A stretch of 6,943 bases of DNA from an uncultured Clostridia bacterium. GTDB taxonomy: Bacteria > Bacillota > Clostridia > Christensenellales > CAG-138. Location of the stretch: the NCBI GenBank assembly GCA_947304365.1, contig CAMZAY010000060.1:1-6943 (forward strand), given 5' to 3'. How positions within the stretch are numbered: the stretch's first letter is position 1; each line of letters begins with the position of its first letter. A program made the translations under genes and the position numbers. The notes beneath the pieces were generated by a model, which made no database searches, had not been told where the DNA came from, and saw only the letters and a list, made by a program, of their open reading frames with translations. Shown here piece by piece: positions 5,471 through 6,943 of this stretch.

Positions 5471-5794
5471 ATGCAGGACCTGAGAGTTAGCAGAGAGCTG
5501 TTTTTTCTGGGGCTGTCGCCGCGGCACAAGGGTTTCCATTACCTGAGCGCCGCCATAAGTATGCAGTCCGGAGGCATGGAGATGGGGGAGGCGCTCAACG
5601 TGATCCGCGCCGGGACGAACGAGGATCCTCGGCAGTTCGACCGCTGCATGCGCTATGCGATCAACTATGCGTGGGACGTTGCGGGCGGCGGCATCCGCGG
5701 TATGTTTCCGGGGTTCACCGCGCCGCCGAGCCCAAAGGAATTCATATTCGCGATGCAGTGGGAGCTTGAGGATGACGCTTCCCCGCAGAAGTGA
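5471..5794 (+). CDS. Stand-alone Spo0A C-terminal-like DNA-binding domain protein
   Basis: This 107-residue protein resembles the Spo0A C-terminal effector domain (PF08769) over almost its whole length. LGLSPRHKGFHYLSAAISM (13-31) matches the Spo0A opening helix pattern (G-[IV]-x4-K-G-[YF]-x-Y-L-x2-A-I). RQFDRCMRYAINYAW (54-68) matches the recognition helix, and PPSPKEFIFAM (85-95) matches the conserved K-P-T-N-S-E-F-I element. Arg58 and Arg61, equivalent to DNA-contacting arginines in Bacillus Spo0A, are kept, while a neighbouring Arg is Gln55. The receiver domain is absent and the 180 bases upstream cannot encode one, so this is not a visible truncation. The ATG at 5471 is preferred over an in-frame TTG at 5456 because the G-rich site 5458-5464 then lies six bases upstream. 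It is probably a transcription factor that does not respond to phosphorylation. It converges on sigH. Confidence 0.8.
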   Translation: MQDLRVSRELFFLGLSPRHKGFHYLSAAISMQSGGMEMGEALNVIRAGTNEDPRQFDRCMRYAINYAWDVAGGGIRGMFPGFTAPPSPKEFIFAMQWELEDDASPQK

Positions 5795-5843
5795 AGCGCG
5801 GACGGGCGATGATCCGGTCCGTTAGCATGAATGGGCATAACAA

Positions 5844-5906
5844 AACACGGCGCAAGGGTGCATATCGTTAAGTGAATGCGCCAAAGGCAGCGCCGTGTTG
5901 TTTTTT
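5844..5906. terminator. Two-tier bidirectional terminator between the Spo0A-like gene and sigH
   Basis: The outer stem AACACGGCGC (5844-5853) pairs perfectly with GCGCCGTGTT (5890-5899). Inside it a second hairpin, GGTGCAT (5857-5863) with ATGCGCC (5876-5882), has one G-U pair. Six T follow at 5901-5906, and AAAA precedes the left arm, giving a shorter T tract on the minus strand. It closes both convergent genes; the sigH stop is at 5908. Confidence 0.8.
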
Positions 5907-5907
5907 G

Positions 5908-6531
5908 TCAGATATTCAGCGCCTTTTCCAGCTTTTTTCTTATCCTTTGCAGGGCGTTGTCGACCGATTTCGTGCTGTGGCCGAGCTTTGACGCGATCTC
6001 GGAATAGCTCATTCCGTCGAGGAAGCAGCCGAGCACGGCGCGCTCGTAATCGGTAAGGCTTTTTTCCACGGTCTCGGCGAGCATTGCGTTGAACTCCTGC
6101 TTTAGGTAGAGCTCCTCGGGATTGAGCGCGGAGCTCACCCCTATGACGTCCACGAGCTGCTTGTCCGAATCCTCGCCGAAAACGGGATTGTACAGGGATT
6201 CGTATTTGTTGAGCGGCATGTGCTTATTGCGCGTCGCCTGCTTGATGGCGGTGAGTATCTGCCGCACTATGCACATCTCAGCGAACGGGCGGAACGCGGC
6301 GCGCTTCGTGCTGTCGAAATCGCGGACGGCCTTGAAGAAGCCTATCATGCCCTCCTGTATGAGGTCGTCCCTGTCCGCGCCGACAAGGAAATACGGGCGC
6401 GCCTTGCCGCGCACTATGTTTTTATAGCGGTGATAAAGCTCGTCCGAGGCGACGCCGTCGCTTTCCTTCGCGAGGGCGACCAGCTCTTCGTCGGTTTTGG
6501 ATCCGTATTCGGGTGTGGTAAAATCGGTCAT
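5908..6531 (-). CDS. sigH: RNA polymerase sporulation sigma factor SigH (Spo0H)
   Basis: The 207-residue sigma-70 family protein has the usual SigH length. Region 2 spans about 30-101: RGKARPYFLVGADRDDLIQE and GMIGFFKAVRDFD (core binding and -10 helix), then FAEMCIVRQILTAIKQATR, very close to Bacillus SigH. Region 4 (about 155-203) ends with the helix-turn-helix SYSEIASKLGHSTKSVDNAL and a basic tail. In Bacillus SigH directs transition-state and early sporulation genes, including spo0A; the same role here is inferred. The ATG at 6531 fits family length, but no good Shine-Dalgarno site precedes it, suggesting weak or coupled translation. It follows rlmB by 32 bases, as in the Bacillus/Clostridia rlmB-yacP-sigH order but without yacP. 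Confidence 0.96.
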   Translation of the reverse strand: MTDFTTPEYGSKTDEELVALAKESDGVASDELYHRYKNIVRGKARPYFLVGADRDDLIQEGMIGFFKAVRDFDSTKRAAFRPFAEMCIVRQILTAIKQATRNKHMPLNKYESLYNPVFGEDSDKQLVDVIGVSSALNPEELYLKQEFNAMLAETVEKSLTDYERAVLGCFLDGMSYSEIASKLGHSTKSVDNALQRIRKKLEKALNI

Positions 6532-6563
6532 ATAAAAGACTTGTTTATGTTGGGAAGGGGCGA

Positions 6564-6943
6564 TCAGCTGTTCTCCTGCCTGACTTTTTCAAACATTATG
6601 ACCGCCGCCGCGACGGAGGCGTTAAGGCTCTCCAGTTCGCCCTTCAGGGGAACGGAGACCAAGTAATCGCATTTTTCGCGCACAAGGCGGGATACGCCCG
6701 CGCCCTCCGCGCCGACGACCAGAGCGAACGGGCCCCGCAGGTCCGCTTTATACATGGGCTCGCCGCCCATGTCAGCCGCCGCGACCCATACGCCTGCGGA
6801 CTTTAGCCGCTCTATCGCGACGGGCAGATTGACGACCTTCGCTATCTTCATATGCTCCGTGGCGCCGGCGGAGGTCTTCACCACCGCGGCGGTGACGGAT
6901 GCGGAACGGCGCTTCGTGATCACCACGCCGTGCGCGCCGACGC
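6564..6943 (-). CDS. rlmB: 23S rRNA 2'-O-ribose methyltransferase RlmB (TrmH family), 5' part outside the window
   Basis: About 126 C-terminal residues are visible, ending at TGA 6566-6564; the frame is still open at the window edge, so the GTG at 6926 is internal. The SPOUT (alpha/beta-knot) signature motifs are present: GPFALVVGAEGAGVSRLV (motif 2) and VPLKGELESLNASVAAAV (motif 3), which form the S-adenosylmethionine knot. Upstream residues VVITKRRSASVTAAVVKTSAGA match the RlmB core, while motif 1 lies outside. The enzyme methylates the 2'-oxygen of G2251 in the peptidyl-transferase P-loop of 23S rRNA (E. coli numbering). Other TrmH-family members share these motifs, but the position directly before sigH supports RlmB. 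The two genes are probably co-transcribed. Confidence 0.93.
   Translation of the reverse strand, partial: VGAHGVVITKRRSASVTAAVVKTSAGATEHMKIAKVVNLPVAIERLKSAGVWVAAADMGGEPMYKADLRGPFALVVGAEGAGVSRLVREKCDYLVSVPLKGELESLNASVAAAVIMFEKVRQENS

Noticed and set aside
6311..6325. TGTCGAA match to the Spo0A box inside sigH, and another near 508 in the beta-helix gene
   Set aside because: Both lie within coding sequence, and about one chance match to this 7-mer is expected in a window of this size.

Overview
The window is chromosomal DNA from a GC-rich, probably spore-forming member of the Clostridia, most likely an uncultured gut or rumen lineage. This rests on sigH (spo0H) beside rlmB as in Bacillus and Clostridia, a Spo0A-type DNA-binding domain, a fused ThrE-type exporter, a lipoprotein with a Gram-positive style lipobox, G-rich Shine-Dalgarno sites, and a secreted beta-helix protein of a kind common in gut Firmicutes. 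No phage, transposon or CRISPR signature is visible.

Layout, left to right. Positions 1-1161 (+) hold the 3' part of a secreted Gly/Thr-rich beta-helix protein, closed by a bidirectional terminator at 1180-1216. Then comes a long minus-strand block. Read in its own direction it has a lipoprotein of unknown role (4967-4485) with a clear sigma-A promoter, a GNAT acetyltransferase (4407-3967), an MccF/LdcA-like S66 peptidase (3939-2914), a promoter candidate, a fused threonine/serine exporter (2814-1582) and a cysteine-rich DUF3795 protein (1558-1220). The first three are probably one operon and the last two another, although no terminator separates them.

At 5215-5290 (-) lies a tRNA-Ala(CGC) with an encoded CCA and its own promoter. 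Its 3' end is embedded in a large inverted duplication: a T-arm-like sequence and the same 3' flank recur in opposite orientation at 5149-5195. A second strong hairpin follows at 5103-5128. This is the structurally oddest part of the window.

Divergent from the tRNA, 5471-5794 (+) encodes a 107-residue protein that resembles the C-terminal DNA-binding domain of Spo0A and has no receiver domain. Its promoter region is rich in inverted repeats. It ends at a two-tier bidirectional terminator that it shares with sigH (6531-5908, -), which follows rlmB (enters at 6943, ends 6564, -). A receiver-less Spo0A-like regulator beside the sporulation sigma factor is the most interesting biological hint here. 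The functional link is inference.
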